From Palsa-870 sp035937155 (lineage in GTDB: Bacteria > Chloroflexota > Dormibacteria > Dormibacterales > Dormibacteraceae), in NCBI GenBank assembly GCA_035937155.1, contig DASYVJ010000077.1, positions 40,406 through 104,405 on the forward strand: DNA of 64,000 nucleotides, given 5' to 3'. The position numbers were made by a program, and so were the translations under genes. The notes below the pieces were generated by a model. It was not told the origin of the DNA. It was given only the letters and a program-made list of their open reading frames with translations, and made no database searches. Of this stretch, positions 1 through 8,677 are shown piece by piece (positions within the stretch are counted from its first letter, which is position 1; every line of letters starts with the position of its first letter).

Positions 1-527
1 CGCCTGAGGCCGTCCTTGCCAGCAACTCATCGACGATGGGAATCAGCCAGATCGCCGGCGTGACATCGACGCCCGAACGATGCGTGAATATGCACTTCTT
101 CTACCCGGTGCTCGTAATGGACCTGGTTGAGGTGGTGCGTGGCCCCCAGACATCTGACGAGACCGTGGAGCGCGCGATGGCCGTGGCTCGCCAGATGGGT
201 CGCACTCCGGTGCTCATCAACAAGGAGATCGACGGCTTCATCGTCAACCGAATCCTGCACGCAGCGACCCAGGAGGCATACCGCCTACTCGACGCCGGCG
301 TAGCAGCTTTCGAGGACATCGATACGGCGGTGGAGAAGGGTCTCAACTGGCCCATGGGACCCTTCCGCCTAGGAGACTTCAGCGGCCTTGATGTGACCTA
401 CAACGCGAGGCTGCACATGTACAAGACGACGGGCGATGAGCGATTCCGGCCCTCTCCTCAGCTCGAGGCGAAGGTCAAGGCGGGAAAGCTGGGTCGCAAA
501 ACAAAAGAGGGCTGGTACAAATACTGA
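1..527 (+). CDS. 3-hydroxyacyl-CoA dehydrogenase, C-terminal part (5' end outside window)
   Basis: NAD-dependent oxidation of 3-hydroxyacyl-CoA to 3-ketoacyl-CoA (beta-oxidation or butyryl-CoA metabolism). The open frame runs back to base 3 without a start, so the gene begins upstream of the window. The visible ~174 residues start inside the NAD domain (LASNSST, compare the family's ASNTSS), then carry HFFYP (usually HFFNP; the His is the catalytic base), then the all-helical C-terminal domain with KEIDGFIVNR, NWPMGPFRLGDFSGLD and the typical ending GRKTKEGWYKY. The next gene starts 5 bases after its stop, so it heads or continues a propionate/acyl-CoA operon. The family call is firm; the acyl-chain preference cannot be read. 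Confidence 0.9.
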   Translation, partial: PEAVLASNSSTMGISQIAGVTSTPERCVNMHFFYPVLVMDLVEVVRGPQTSDETVERAMAVARQMGRTPVLINKEIDGFIVNRILHAATQEAYRLLDAGVAAFEDIDTAVEKGLNWPMGPFRLGDFSGLDVTYNARLHMYKTTGDERFRPSPQLEAKVKAGKLGRKTKEGWYKY

Positions 528-532
528 GCACG

Positions 533-928
533 GTGACCCGCATCCACCACATCGGCGTGGCCGTCGCCGAACTCGACGAATCGATCCGGCTCTACAGGAG
601 CGCGCTTGGCGCCGAGCTGGTGCATCGCGCCGCGAGCGAGTCAGAGGGGCTCGAAGCCGCCCTCTTGCGCGTCGGCAGCGATGAGATCGAGCTGATGTCG
701 GCGCTTCGCGACGACTCGCCGATAGGAAAGTTCATGGCAAAGCGCGGTCCCGGCCTGCACCATGTCGCATACGGCGTGAAGGATATCGATCTTGCCCTGG
801 CTGAGGCTCGGGCGGCCGGCCTCGAGCTGATCGACTCCAAGCCGCGCATCGGCCTCAACGGCAGGCGTATCGCGTTCGTTCACCCCAAGAGCATGGGCGG
901 CGTGCTGACCGAGCTGGTTGAAACGTGA
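533..928 (+). CDS. mce: Methylmalonyl-CoA epimerase
   Basis: Interconverts (S)- and (R)-methylmalonyl-CoA between propionyl-CoA carboxylase and the B12 mutase. 131 residues, the normal length of this VOC-fold family: two beta-alpha-beta-beta-beta modules with metal ligands visible in IHHIGVAV near the N terminus, HHVAYGV in the middle and LTELVE at the end. The GTG at 533 is chosen because it gives the canonical N terminus directly before the IHHIG strand. Its last bases overlap the mutase start (GTGA at 925-928), so the two are translationally coupled, which supports the functional call. Confidence 0.92.
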   Translation: MTRIHHIGVAVAELDESIRLYRSALGAELVHRAASESEGLEAALLRVGSDEIELMSALRDDSPIGKFMAKRGPGLHHVAYGVKDIDLALAEARAAGLELIDSKPRIGLNGRRIAFVHPKSMGGVLTELVET

Positions 929-2493
929 CCGAAACGAAAAACGACAGTGGGCTCCCGCTCGAGCCTGTGTACTCGGTCGAGGACCGGCGCGCCGAGGAGC
1001 CGCCGCCGGGCCAGTTTCCCTACACCCGCGGCCTGCACAAGGACATGTACCGAGGCCGCTTGTGGACGATGCGGCAGTACGCCGGCTTTGGCTCGGCGGC
1101 GGAGTCGAACAAGCGATATCAGTTCTTGCTGAAGCAAGGCCAGACCGGACTCTCGGTTGCATTTGACCTGCCCACGCAGATCGGCTACGACTCGGATCAT
1201 CCGATGGCGAACGGCGAGGTCGGCAAGGTAGGCGTCGCGATCGACTCGCTCAAGGACATGGAGGTCCTTTTCAAGGGCATTCCGCTGGACAAGGTCTCGA
1301 CTTCGATGACCATCAACGCCACCGCGTCGATGCTGCTCTTGCTCTACCAGCTCGTGGCCGAAAAACAGGGCTGCCCGCCGGAGAAGATCACCGGCACCGT
1401 GCAGAACGACATCCTCAAGGAGTACGCGGCGAGAGGCACATACATATTTCCTCCCAAGCCGTCGATGCGCCTGATCACCGACCTGTTCGCATACAGCGGG
1501 CGCAACCTTCCGAACTGGAACACGATCTCCATCTCCGGCTACCACATCAGGGAAGCGGGTTCGACCGCGGCGGAGGAAATCGCATTCACGCTGAGCCACG
1601 CCATCGCCTACGTCGAGGCGGCTCAGGTGGCCGGGCTTTCGGTCGATGATTTCGCTCCGCATCTGTCTTTCTTCTTCGCCTCTCACATGGACTTCTTCGA
1701 GGAGGTGGCGAAGTTTCGCGCCGCCAGACGGATGTGGGCCCGCATCATGCGTAGCCGCTTCAAGGCCACCGACGAACGCTCCCTGGCTCTACGCTTTCAC
1801 ACCCAGACGGGTGGCGTCACGCTGACGGCTCAACAGCCCCTGAACAACGTGGTGCGCACGACGCTTGAGGCCATGAGCGCGGTGCTTGGAGGCACGCAGT
1901 CCCTGCACACCAATGCATATGACGAGGCCCTGGGCCTGCCTTCGCAGAACGCCGCGGAGCTCGCGCTAAGGACTCAGCAGGTGATCGGTTACGAGACAGC
2001 GGTTGCGCTGGTCGCTGATCCGCTCGGCGGTTCGTATTACGTGGAGAACCTCACCGACAGGGTGGAAGATGAGGCGCAAGCGATCATGGCCGAGGTGGAC
2101 GAGCTTGGCGGCGCCGTGGCTTGCATCGAGAGCGGCTGGACGCAGCGTCGCATCGGCGACAGCGCGTACCGGCTGCAGCGTCGGGTGGAGTCTGGCGAGC
2201 GGGTAGTGGTCGGTGTCAACCGCTACGCCGAGACTGATGCTGAACCCGTAGAGATTATGAAGATCAGCCCTCGGCACCAGGTCGCTCAGGCAAGGGCGCT
2301 CAAGCGATTGCGGGCGCGTCGCTCCCATGCGGTCGTCGAGCGGCACCTGGCCGAGATCGAACGCGCGGCGCGTGGCACGGACAACCTGATGATTCCACTC
2401 AAGGCGGCGCTCGCGGACTACGTGACGATCGGCGAATGCTGCATGGTCTTGCGCGGTGTGTTCGGCGAATACCAACCGGGGGAGGCAGCCTGA
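925..2493 (+). CDS. Methylmalonyl-CoA mutase-type catalytic (large) subunit, copy 1
   Basis: Adenosylcobalamin-dependent acyl-CoA mutase, catalytic TIM-barrel only. 522 residues, ending where the fused B12-binding domain would begin in one-chain mutases, so it needs a separate cobalamin subunit (one is encoded at 19362-19781). Motifs: FPYTRGLH, TMRQYAGFG, GLSVAFDLPTQIGYDSDHP, GTVQNDILKEY, WNTISISGYHIREAG, SLHTNAYDEA. The residue corresponding to the substrate Tyr of MCM is Tyr (RQYAG). The position that is Arg in YIRAG of the Propionibacterium enzyme reads Glu (YVEAA) here, which may be normal for the two-subunit clade. Downstream genes overlap by TGATG. Most likely methylmalonyl-CoA mutase because epimerase and carboxylase genes flank it. 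Confidence 0.9.
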   Translation: MTETKNDSGLPLEPVYSVEDRRAEEPPPGQFPYTRGLHKDMYRGRLWTMRQYAGFGSAAESNKRYQFLLKQGQTGLSVAFDLPTQIGYDSDHPMANGEVGKVGVAIDSLKDMEVLFKGIPLDKVSTSMTINATASMLLLLYQLVAEKQGCPPEKITGTVQNDILKEYAARGTYIFPPKPSMRLITDLFAYSGRNLPNWNTISISGYHIREAGSTAAEEIAFTLSHAIAYVEAAQVAGLSVDDFAPHLSFFFASHMDFFEEVAKFRAARRMWARIMRSRFKATDERSLALRFHTQTGGVTLTAQQPLNNVVRTTLEAMSAVLGGTQSLHTNAYDEALGLPSQNAAELALRTQQVIGYETAVALVADPLGGSYYVENLTDRVEDEAQAIMAEVDELGGAVACIESGWTQRRIGDSAYRLQRRVESGERVVVGVNRYAETDAEPVEIMKISPRHQVAQARALKRLRARRSHAVVERHLAEIERAARGTDNLMIPLKAALADYVTIGECCMVLRGVFGEYQPGEAA

Positions 2494-2921
2494 TGGGCGA
2501 GTTCGAGCCGTACGTCGTGCCAATGCTCGCTTACGAGGACGGGCCCGCCGCGATGGAATGGCTGGCCAAGGCTTTTGGGTTTATCGAGATCGTGCGGATG
2601 ATCGGGCCGGACGGCCGGCTCAGCCACGGGGAGATGGGGACCGGCGAGGAAAGCGAAGGTCTTATCATGCTCGCCACCCCGACGCCGGACTATCAGTCCC
2701 CCAAGCACCATCGGGCGACATGCGAGACCGCCGCCCAGTGGTCGAAGGTGCCGTACATCATCGACGGTGTGCTCGTCTACGTCGAGGATGTGGACGCACA
2801 TTTCCAGCGGGCGCGCGAGGCGGGCGCGACCATCATTTCTGAGGTCGAGACGGGCGGGCCCGGTAAACGCTATCGCGCTGAGGACCTTGAAGGCCACCGG
2901 TGGATGTTCATGCAGCGCTGA
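2493..2921 (+). CDS. VOC (glyoxalase/PhnB-like) family protein
   Basis: 142-residue single-chain VOC protein. The N terminus PYVVPMLAYEDGPAAMEWLAKAFGF is the typical first strand-helix of PhnB-like glyoxalases, and FVYVEDVDAHF-type spacing (here LVYVEDVDAHFQRA) plus GKRYRAEDLEGHRWMF form the second module. Start ATG 2493 overlaps the mutase stop (TGATG) and has GGGGGAGG upstream. Its own stop overlaps the carboxylase start in the same way. Its position between mutase and carboxyltransferase suggests a CoA-ester-related role, but substrate is unknown; it is not the epimerase, which lies at 533. Confidence 0.8.
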   Translation: MGEFEPYVVPMLAYEDGPAAMEWLAKAFGFIEIVRMIGPDGRLSHGEMGTGEESEGLIMLATPTPDYQSPKHHRATCETAAQWSKVPYIIDGVLVYVEDVDAHFQRAREAGATIISEVETGGPGKRYRAEDLEGHRWMFMQR

Positions 2922-4486
2922 TGGCTTCAACCCCCAAGCGAAAGAAGGTCGATCCGCTCAACGAGCTGCGCCAGCGCAAGTACGAGGCCGGGCACGGCGA
3001 CGCCGAGGCCTTCAACCGGCAGCACGCCAAAGGCAAGCTGACCGCGCGGGAGCGGATCAACCGCCTGGTCGACCGCAACTCCTTCGAAGAGATCGACATC
3101 TTCGCGACGCACCGCGCTACTGGTTTCGGCCTCGAGAACAAGCGCGTGCCCGGCGACGGCGTAGTCACGGGCATGGCCAAGATCGACGGTCGTGACGTGA
3201 TGCTGTTCAGCCACGACGCATCGGTCTTCGGCGGGTCGCTCGGCGAAGTTTTCGCCGAGAAGGTGATCAAGGTCATGGACCTCGCCATGCGAAACCGGAT
3301 TCCGATCATCGGAATCAACGACTCCGGCGGTGCGCGGATCCAGGAAGGCGTCGTCTCGCTCGCGGGCTACTCGGAGATCTTCTGGCGCAACGTGGAATCC
3401 AGCGGTGTCATCCCTCAGCTGAGCCTCATCCTGGGCCCGTGCACAGGGGGCGCGGTGTATTCCCCGGCGATCACCGACTTCACGTTCATGGTCCACGAGG
3501 TCGGTTACATGTTCATCACCGGGCCGGAGGTGATTCGCGTCACCACAGGCGAGGAGGTGACATTCGATTCGCTCGGAGGCGCCGAGGTGCACAACGTCAA
3601 GTCGGGCGTCGCGCACTTCCTGGCAGAATCGGAGGACCAGTCCTTCGCCCAGGTGCGCCGCCTCTTCAAATATCTCCCGCAGAGCTCCAGCCAGCAGCCG
3701 CCTGTCGTTGTGGCGACGGACGATCCTGAGCGCGCCGCGCCGGGGCTGGCCACGATCATCCCCGACAACCCCAAAGAGCCATACGACATCAAAGAGGTCA
3801 TCGAAATGGTCGTCGACCACGGCGACTTCTTCGAGGTCCAGCCGTACTACGCGATGAACATGGTGATCGGCTTTGCACACCTCGACGGCCATCCGATCGG
3901 AGTGGTCGCCAACCAGCCGAAGGTGATGGCGGGTGCGCTCGACATCAACGCGTCTGTGAAGGCTGCCCGCTTTGTTCGTTTCTGCGACGCGTTCAACATC
4001 CCGCTGGTGACCTTTGTCGATGTCCCGGGCTTCCTGCCCGGCACGGCGCAGGAGTACGGCGGGATCATCCGTCACGGCTCGAAGCTCCTTTATGCGTTCG
4101 CCGAAGCAACGGTACCGAAGCTCACGGTCATCACACGCAAGGCATACGGTGGCGCGTACTGCGTCATGTCCTCAAAGCACATCAGGGCGGATTTCAACGT
4201 CGGCTGGCCGACCGCGGAGATCGCGGTGATGGGCCCGGAAGGCGCGGTCAACGTCGTCTTCCACCGGGAACTCGCCGCAGCGGCAGACCCTGTGGCTCGT
4301 CGGCGCGAGCTGGTCAGCGAGTACACCGAACGTTTCGCGAATCCCTTCATCGCCGCGGAGCGCGGTTACATCGACGACGTCATCGAGCCGGGCCGCACGC
4401 GGTGGGAGCTGATCAGGGCGCTCAGGATCGCGCTGCGCAAAGAGCGCCGCCGCAGCCCTCGGTGGCACGGCAACATTCCGCTCTAA
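2921..4486 (+). CDS. pccB: Acyl-CoA (propionyl-CoA) carboxylase carboxyltransferase beta subunit
   Basis: Transfers carboxyl from biotin to propionyl- (or acetyl-) CoA. 521 residues, standard for the family, with two crotonase-fold halves: N-terminal SHDASVFGGSLGE and NDSGGARIQEGV/GPCTGGAVYSPA (CoA and oxyanion-hole loops), C-terminal FVDVPGFLPGTAQE and ITRKAYGGAYCVMSSK. Start ATG 2921 (MASTPKRKKVDPL) overlaps the previous stop and fits the family N terminus; an upstream in-frame GTG at 2900 lies inside the VOC gene. The biotin carboxylase/carrier chain is not in this window. Operon with epimerase and mutase makes propionyl-CoA the likely substrate. Confidence 0.93.
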   Translation: MASTPKRKKVDPLNELRQRKYEAGHGDAEAFNRQHAKGKLTARERINRLVDRNSFEEIDIFATHRATGFGLENKRVPGDGVVTGMAKIDGRDVMLFSHDASVFGGSLGEVFAEKVIKVMDLAMRNRIPIIGINDSGGARIQEGVVSLAGYSEIFWRNVESSGVIPQLSLILGPCTGGAVYSPAITDFTFMVHEVGYMFITGPEVIRVTTGEEVTFDSLGGAEVHNVKSGVAHFLAESEDQSFAQVRRLFKYLPQSSSQQPPVVVATDDPERAAPGLATIIPDNPKEPYDIKEVIEMVVDHGDFFEVQPYYAMNMVIGFAHLDGHPIGVVANQPKVMAGALDINASVKAARFVRFCDAFNIPLVTFVDVPGFLPGTAQEYGGIIRHGSKLLYAFAEATVPKLTVITRKAYGGAYCVMSSKHIRADFNVGWPTAEIAVMGPEGAVNVVFHRELAAAADPVARRRELVSEYTERFANPFIAAERGYIDDVIEPGRTRWELIRALRIALRKERRRSPRWHGNIPL

Positions 4487-4496
4487 CTCGATCCGC

Positions 4497-4502
4497 TAAC
4501 GT
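4497..4502 (+). promoter_or_regulatory. Putative -10 box (TAACGT) for sucC
   Basis: TAACGT lies 11 bases upstream of the sucC GTG. It fits the TANNNT pattern seen before many genes here and would give a leaderless or near-leaderless transcript. Confidence 0.4.
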
Positions 4503-4513
4503 CAAGGTCGCAA

Positions 4514-5674
4514 GTGAAGCTTCTCGAGTACCAGGCCAAAGAGGTGCTTGCCTCACTTGGCATACCGATCCCGCCGGGCAAGGTCGCGCGCACGCCGGAG
4601 GAGGCCGCGGCGGCCTGCTCAGAGCTCGGGCCGGTGGCCGTCAAGGCACAGGTCCCGGTCGGCGGGCGCGGCAAGGCCGGCGGCATCAAGCTCGCCGCGA
4701 CTCCCGACGAGGCGCGCGCGGCGGCTGCGCAGATCATCGGTATGGACATCAAGGGTTTCAAGGTGCCGCTGGTCTACTGCGAAGCGGCGCTGGAGATTGC
4801 CCGCGAGATCTATCTGGGCTTCACGGTGGATCGGGACGCTCGTGCCAATATCCTCATGCTCTCGGCGAAGGGCGGTATGGAAATCGAGCAGGTTGCAGAG
4901 GAATCGCCCGAGTCGATCGCGCGGCTGTATCCGAATCCGTGGCGCGGACCGCTTGATTTCGAGCTCACGCAGCTGGTGTTCGACGCAGGATTGGGTGAGC
5001 TGGTCAAGCCGTTGACGGCGCTCATCAAGAAGTTGTACCGCGCGATCCCAGACCTCGACGCCGTCACCGCGGAGATCAACCCCCTCGTCGTCACCAAGAC
5101 CGGCGAGGTGATCGCCGGTGACGCGAAGCTCGAGGTCGACGAGAACGCGGCCTGGCGGCACAAAGACCTCGAGCAGCGCTATGGCGGAGTGCTCGAGGGC
5201 GACCCGTACGAGGTCGAGGCGAAGAAACGGGCGCTGACCTACGTCTCGCTTGACGGAGACATCGGGATCATCGGCAACGGCGCAGGGTTGTGCATGAGCA
5301 CGCTCGACCTCGTTCAGCGCGCCGGCGGCCACGCGGCGAACTTCTGCGATATCGGCGGCGGCGCGAAAGCGGAAGTTGTGGAGAACGCGCTCGCGGTCAT
5401 CCTCATGAATCCGCGTGTGCGCGGCGTGTTGATGAACGTCTTCGGTGGCATCACGCGTGGGGATGAGGTCGCCAAGGGCCTCGTCAGGGCGCGCGACAAC
5501 CTGAAGATGCACCTCCCGCTGGTGGTGCGCCTGAGCGGCACCCGCGCGGAAGAAGGCCGCAAGATTCTCAAAGAGAACGGCATCGAGCCAGGTGCGAGCG
5601 CCTGGGAGGCGGCGCAGAAGATAGTCGAATTGATAAATGCCACCTCCCCGCTCGGCGGGGGTAGGGCGTCTTGA
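4514..5674 (+). CDS. sucC: Succinyl-CoA ligase (ADP/GDP-forming) beta subunit, with repeat-derived C terminus
   Basis: Cytosolic TCA-cycle enzyme making ATP/GTP from succinyl-CoA. 386 residues: ATP-grasp N-terminal half (KLLEYQAKEVLASLG, GGRGKAGGIK, AEINPLVV), then the C-terminal ligase domain with GNGAGLCMSTLDLV, CDIGGGA and VNVFGGITRGDEVA-type sequence. GTG start 4514 gives the canonical N terminus. The last residues (after KIVELINA) are unlike the family: TSPLGGGRAS is translated from a GC-rich palindromic repeat (5642-5665) that reaches the stop codon. The sucD start overlaps as TTGA. Confidence 0.95.
   Translation: MKLLEYQAKEVLASLGIPIPPGKVARTPEEAAAACSELGPVAVKAQVPVGGRGKAGGIKLAATPDEARAAAAQIIGMDIKGFKVPLVYCEAALEIAREIYLGFTVDRDARANILMLSAKGGMEIEQVAEESPESIARLYPNPWRGPLDFELTQLVFDAGLGELVKPLTALIKKLYRAIPDLDAVTAEINPLVVTKTGEVIAGDAKLEVDENAAWRHKDLEQRYGGVLEGDPYEVEAKKRALTYVSLDGDIGIIGNGAGLCMSTLDLVQRAGGHAANFCDIGGGAKAEVVENALAVILMNPRVRGVLMNVFGGITRGDEVAKGLVRARDNLKMHLPLVVRLSGTRAEEGRKILKENGIEPGASAWEAAQKIVELINATSPLGGGRAS
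5642..5665 (+). repeat. GC-rich palindromic repeat, truncated copy inside the 3' end of sucC
   Basis: CCTCCCCG-ctcgg-CGGGGG followed by TAGGG is a shortened copy of the double-hairpin element at 29333, 40928 and 56238. It lies wholly within coding sequence and supplies the sucC C terminus. Confidence 0.7.
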
Positions 5675-6531
5675 GCATCCTGCTGGACGCCTCGACCAGG
5701 GTGATCGTCCAGGGCGTGACGGGTCGCGAAGGCACGTTCCACACCGAGCAGATGCAGGCGATGGGCACCAAGGTAGTCGGCGGCACGAGCCCCGGCAAGG
5801 GCGGGACCACGCACCTCGGCGTGCCGGTGTTCAACACGGTGGCGGACGCGGTGAAGGGCACCGGCGCCGAAGCATCGGGCATCTTCGTGCCGCCACAGTT
5901 CGCCCCCGACGCGATCATGGAGGCGGCTGCAGCCGGGATCACGCTGATCGTCTGCATCACCGAAGGCATCCCGATCCAGGACATGATCAAGGTGAAGGAC
6001 TTCCTCCGCGGCTACCCGGCTGCGCGGCTGATCGGCGCCAACTGCCCCGGTTTGATCACGCCGGGCGCAGCCAAGATCGGGATCATCCCCCAGAACATCA
6101 CGTCCGCCGGACCTGTCGGGCTTGTCTCACGCAGCGGCACGCTCACCTACGAGGTCGCGTCGGCGCTGTCGGCGTCGGGCATGGGCCAGTCGACGATCGT
6201 CGGCATCGGCGGCGATCCGGTTCTCGGGTTGACGTTCAAAGACGTGATCGAGCTGTTCGAGCAGGACCCGGCGACGACGCACCTGGTGGTGATCGGCGAG
6301 ATCGGCGGAAGCGACGAGGAGCACGCCGCCGAATTGCTCGCGCGCGGCAGCCGGCTGAAAACCGTGGCTTTCATCTCTGGGCGAACTGCGCCGGAGGGGA
6401 AGCGCATGGGTCACGCCGGAGCCATCATTTCGGGCAACCGGGGCACCGCGAAGAGCAAGGAAGAGGCTTTTCGCAAGGCGGGCGTGGCAGTCGCGGAAAC
6501 CACCGACGAGATCGTCGGGCTGCTCAAGTGA
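5671..6531 (+). CDS. sucD: Succinyl-CoA ligase alpha subunit
   Basis: Binds CoA and carries the phosphohistidine in succinyl-CoA synthetase with SucC. 286 residues, normal length: N-terminal CoA-binding Rossmann fold (VQGVTGREGTFHTEQM, GTSPGKGG), mid NCPGLITPGAAKIGI, and the active-site segment GHAGAIISGNRGTAKSKEEAF, whose His is phosphorylated. TTG start 5671 overlaps the sucC stop (TTGA), indicating coupled translation. Downstream gene overlaps as GTGA. Confidence 0.95.
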   Translation: MSILLDASTRVIVQGVTGREGTFHTEQMQAMGTKVVGGTSPGKGGTTHLGVPVFNTVADAVKGTGAEASGIFVPPQFAPDAIMEAAAAGITLIVCITEGIPIQDMIKVKDFLRGYPAARLIGANCPGLITPGAAKIGIIPQNITSAGPVGLVSRSGTLTYEVASALSASGMGQSTIVGIGGDPVLGLTFKDVIELFEQDPATTHLVVIGEIGGSDEEHAAELLARGSRLKTVAFISGRTAPEGKRMGHAGAIISGNRGTAKSKEEAFRKAGVAVAETTDEIVGLLK

Positions 6532-6959
6532 TCGCGATGCCCCTGGCTCTGACGCGGGCCGTTCCCGCCGACAGGATCCGCGATCTCGGCCTGCTCGCCG
6601 TGCTGTTGCTCTGGCTGGCCTACACGCGCGTCTTTTTCGTGCTGCAAGCGGCCCACCTGACCGCGCCCCCCTGCCCTTTCTTCTACATCACAGGGCATCC
6701 GTGCCCGTTCTGCGGCGGCACGCGTTCCTTCGCGTACATGTGGCAGGGCGACTTGGCGAACTCGGTCAGGTTGTATCCGCTCGGCCCGGCGCTGTTCGCC
6801 GGTTCTTTTGTCGGTGCGGCCGGGCTGGCGGTGGCGGCCATCAGCGGCCGGACCTGGACTCCACGCCTCACGCGCCTGCAGTGGCGCGTGCTGGCCGTCG
6901 GCGCTGTCAGCGCGGTCGCCTTGAGCTGGGCTCTGAAGGTCTTCGTCCTCGGGAACTGA
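6528..6959 (+). CDS. DUF2752 family small membrane protein
   Basis: 143-residue membrane protein with about three transmembrane segments and the DUF2752 signature CPFFYITGHPCPFCGGTRSF followed by the Pro-Leu-Gly motif YPLGPALF. Function of the family is unknown; the clustered Cys residues may bind metal or form disulfides. Start is taken at GTG 6528, which overlaps the sucD stop as GTGA; ATG 6537 is an alternative three codons later. No partner role can be inferred from the neighbours. Confidence 0.75.
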   Translation: MIAMPLALTRAVPADRIRDLGLLAVLLLWLAYTRVFFVLQAAHLTAPPCPFFYITGHPCPFCGGTRSFAYMWQGDLANSVRLYPLGPALFAGSFVGAAGLAVAAISGRTWTPRLTRLQWRVLAVGAVSAVALSWALKVFVLGN

Positions 6960-6960
6960 C

Positions 6961-7428
6961 ATCCGTCGAATCGGCCCTGAGGACTGGCAGGTGTTCAAGG
7001 AGGTGAGGCTGGCAGCGCTGCTCGAGGCGCCCTACGCCTTCGGGTCGACATATGAAAGTGAGGTCGGAGCGAGTGAAGAGAGCTGGCGGCAGCGCGTTGC
7101 GGATCGGCCTCGGATCGTCGCTGAGGTCGACGGCAAAGCGGTTGGCATCGTCGGCGCCAGCTCCGGGGAGTTCACTGGGACAGCCGCGCTGACCTCGCTG
7201 TGGGTCGATCCCCGGTTTCGAGGCCGCGGTGTCGGCACGGCTTTGATCGAGGCAGTCGAGGAGTGGGCGAGAGGCCAGAATTTGAACCAGGTCCTGCTCT
7301 GGGTCACTGACGCCAACAGGTCAGCCGAAAAGCTGTACGAGCACCTCGGATTCACGCGCACTGGACGGGTCAGCGAGGTGCGTCCGGGTGAGGCTGCGGT
7401 CGAGCACGAGATGGCCAAACGCATCTAG
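6961..7428 (+). CDS. GNAT family N-acetyltransferase, start codon unclear
   Basis: Transfers an acetyl group from acetyl-CoA to an amine. Acceptor-binding N-terminal segment LAALLEAPYAFGSTYE is typical of the RimI/Rim-like group, and the acetyl-CoA loop is VDPRFRGRGVGTALI (R-G-x-G-x-G/A), followed by VTDANRSAEKLYEHLGF. The first recognised start codon in frame is GTG 6991, but the frame upstream reads IRRIGPEDWQ, which is the expected first beta-strand of the family, with no ATG, GTG or TTG before the in-frame stop at 6934. The protein either starts at 6991 (145 residues) or uses a rare start (ATC at 6961). Substrate unknown. Confidence 0.75.
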   Translation: MRRIGPEDWQVFKEVRLAALLEAPYAFGSTYESEVGASEESWRQRVADRPRIVAEVDGKAVGIVGASSGEFTGTAALTSLWVDPRFRGRGVGTALIEAVEEWARGQNLNQVLLWVTDANRSAEKLYEHLGFTRTGRVSEVRPGEAAVEHEMAKRI

Positions 7429-7506
7429 TGCTCGGCGTCTGCTCGGTGTGGAACTTTGGTCACGCTCTGTTCCGTCCGCCGTCCCCTCCGTGTAACGATT
7501 GGTGAC

Positions 7507-8670
7507 ATGGACTTCGATCTGAGCACCGAGCAACAGGCGATTCGAGACACGTGCCGGGACTTCGCCCGCGAAGTCGTGGCCCCGGCGGCAGAGCAGCTCG
7601 ACCGCGACCACGCGTTCGGCTACGACGTAGTCCGGCAGATGGGTGAGCTCGGTCTGTTCGGCCTCCCCTTCCCGGAGGAGTACGGCGGCGCCGGCGGCGA
7701 TTTTCTCTCGCTTTGCCTGGCGATTGAAGAGATATCGCGTGCTGACACGGGCGTCGGGATCACGCTCGAGGCGGCGGTGTGCCTGGGGGCGTCGCCCATC
7801 TTCGAGTTCGGCACGAAGGATCAGAAGGAGCGGTGGCTGCCGGACCTGCTTGCCGGACGCAAGCTGTGGGCGTTCGGCCTGACCGAGCCCGAGGCCGGAT
7901 CGGACGCCGGCGCGACCAAGACGCGAGCCGAGATCCGCGACGGGAACTGGGTGGTCAACGGCTCGAAGCAGTTCATCACCAACTGCGGAACAGAAATCTC
8001 AGCCGGCGTGACTGTGACCGCCGTGACGGGCAAGGCCAACGGTAGTAGACCCGAGATCAGCGCGATCATGATTCCCACCGGGACCGAGGGCTATCACGTG
8101 CTCGCGTCGTACCGCAAGCTCGGATGGCATTCGTCCGACACGCATCCGCTCAGCTTCGAAGACTGCGCTGTTCCGGCAGATCATCTACTCGGCGCGCGCG
8201 GTGGGGGCTACAAGCAGTTCCTGCATACGCTGATGGGCGGACGGATCGCCATCGCGGCGCTGTCGGTAGGTCTCGCTCAGGCCTGTCTCGACGCGGCGCT
8301 CGCCTACGCGAAGGAGCGGCGGACTTTCGGCGTGCCGATCTCAAAGCACCAGGCCGTGCAGTTCAAGCTGGCCGACATGGCGATGGAAACCGAGCTTGCT
8401 CGCACGATGGTGTACCGGGCGGCGGCGACTTACGCGCGGAGCGGAGCTGAGACGTCTGATGAGGTGCGGATGCTCGCCGCGATGTGCAAGCTCTACGCGT
8501 CCGAGGCCTCCAAGCGCGCGGCCGACCAGGCCATTCAGATCCACGGCGGCTATGGCTTCATGGAGGACTACCCCGTGGCGCGCTACTGGCGCGACGTGAA
8601 GATCAACGAGATCGGCGAGGGGACCTCGGAGGTACAGCGCATGCTGATCGCGCGGCTGCTGGGCTGCTAG
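7507..8670 (+). CDS. Acyl-CoA dehydrogenase (copy 1)
   Basis: FAD enzyme that introduces a 2,3-double bond into acyl-CoA and passes electrons to ETF. 387 residues, typical. N-terminal helical domain starts MDFDLSTEQQAIRDTCRDFA; flavin/substrate motifs AFGLTEPEAGSDAGATKT and FITNCGTE; C-terminal QIHGGYGFMEDYPVARYWRD and INEIGEGTSEVQRMLIAR, where the Glu of the IGEGTSE loop is the usual catalytic base position. ATG 7507 chosen; an upstream in-frame GTG at 7456 would add non-homologous residues. TGTAACGATT upstream resembles a -10 region. Chain-length specificity not readable. Confidence 0.93.
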   Translation: MDFDLSTEQQAIRDTCRDFAREVVAPAAEQLDRDHAFGYDVVRQMGELGLFGLPFPEEYGGAGGDFLSLCLAIEEISRADTGVGITLEAAVCLGASPIFEFGTKDQKERWLPDLLAGRKLWAFGLTEPEAGSDAGATKTRAEIRDGNWVVNGSKQFITNCGTEISAGVTVTAVTGKANGSRPEISAIMIPTGTEGYHVLASYRKLGWHSSDTHPLSFEDCAVPADHLLGARGGGYKQFLHTLMGGRIAIAALSVGLAQACLDAALAYAKERRTFGVPISKHQAVQFKLADMAMETELARTMVYRAAATYARSGAETSDEVRMLAAMCKLYASEASKRAADQAIQIHGGYGFMEDYPVARYWRDVKINEIGEGTSEVQRMLIARLLGC

Positions 8671-8677
8671 CGCCGGA

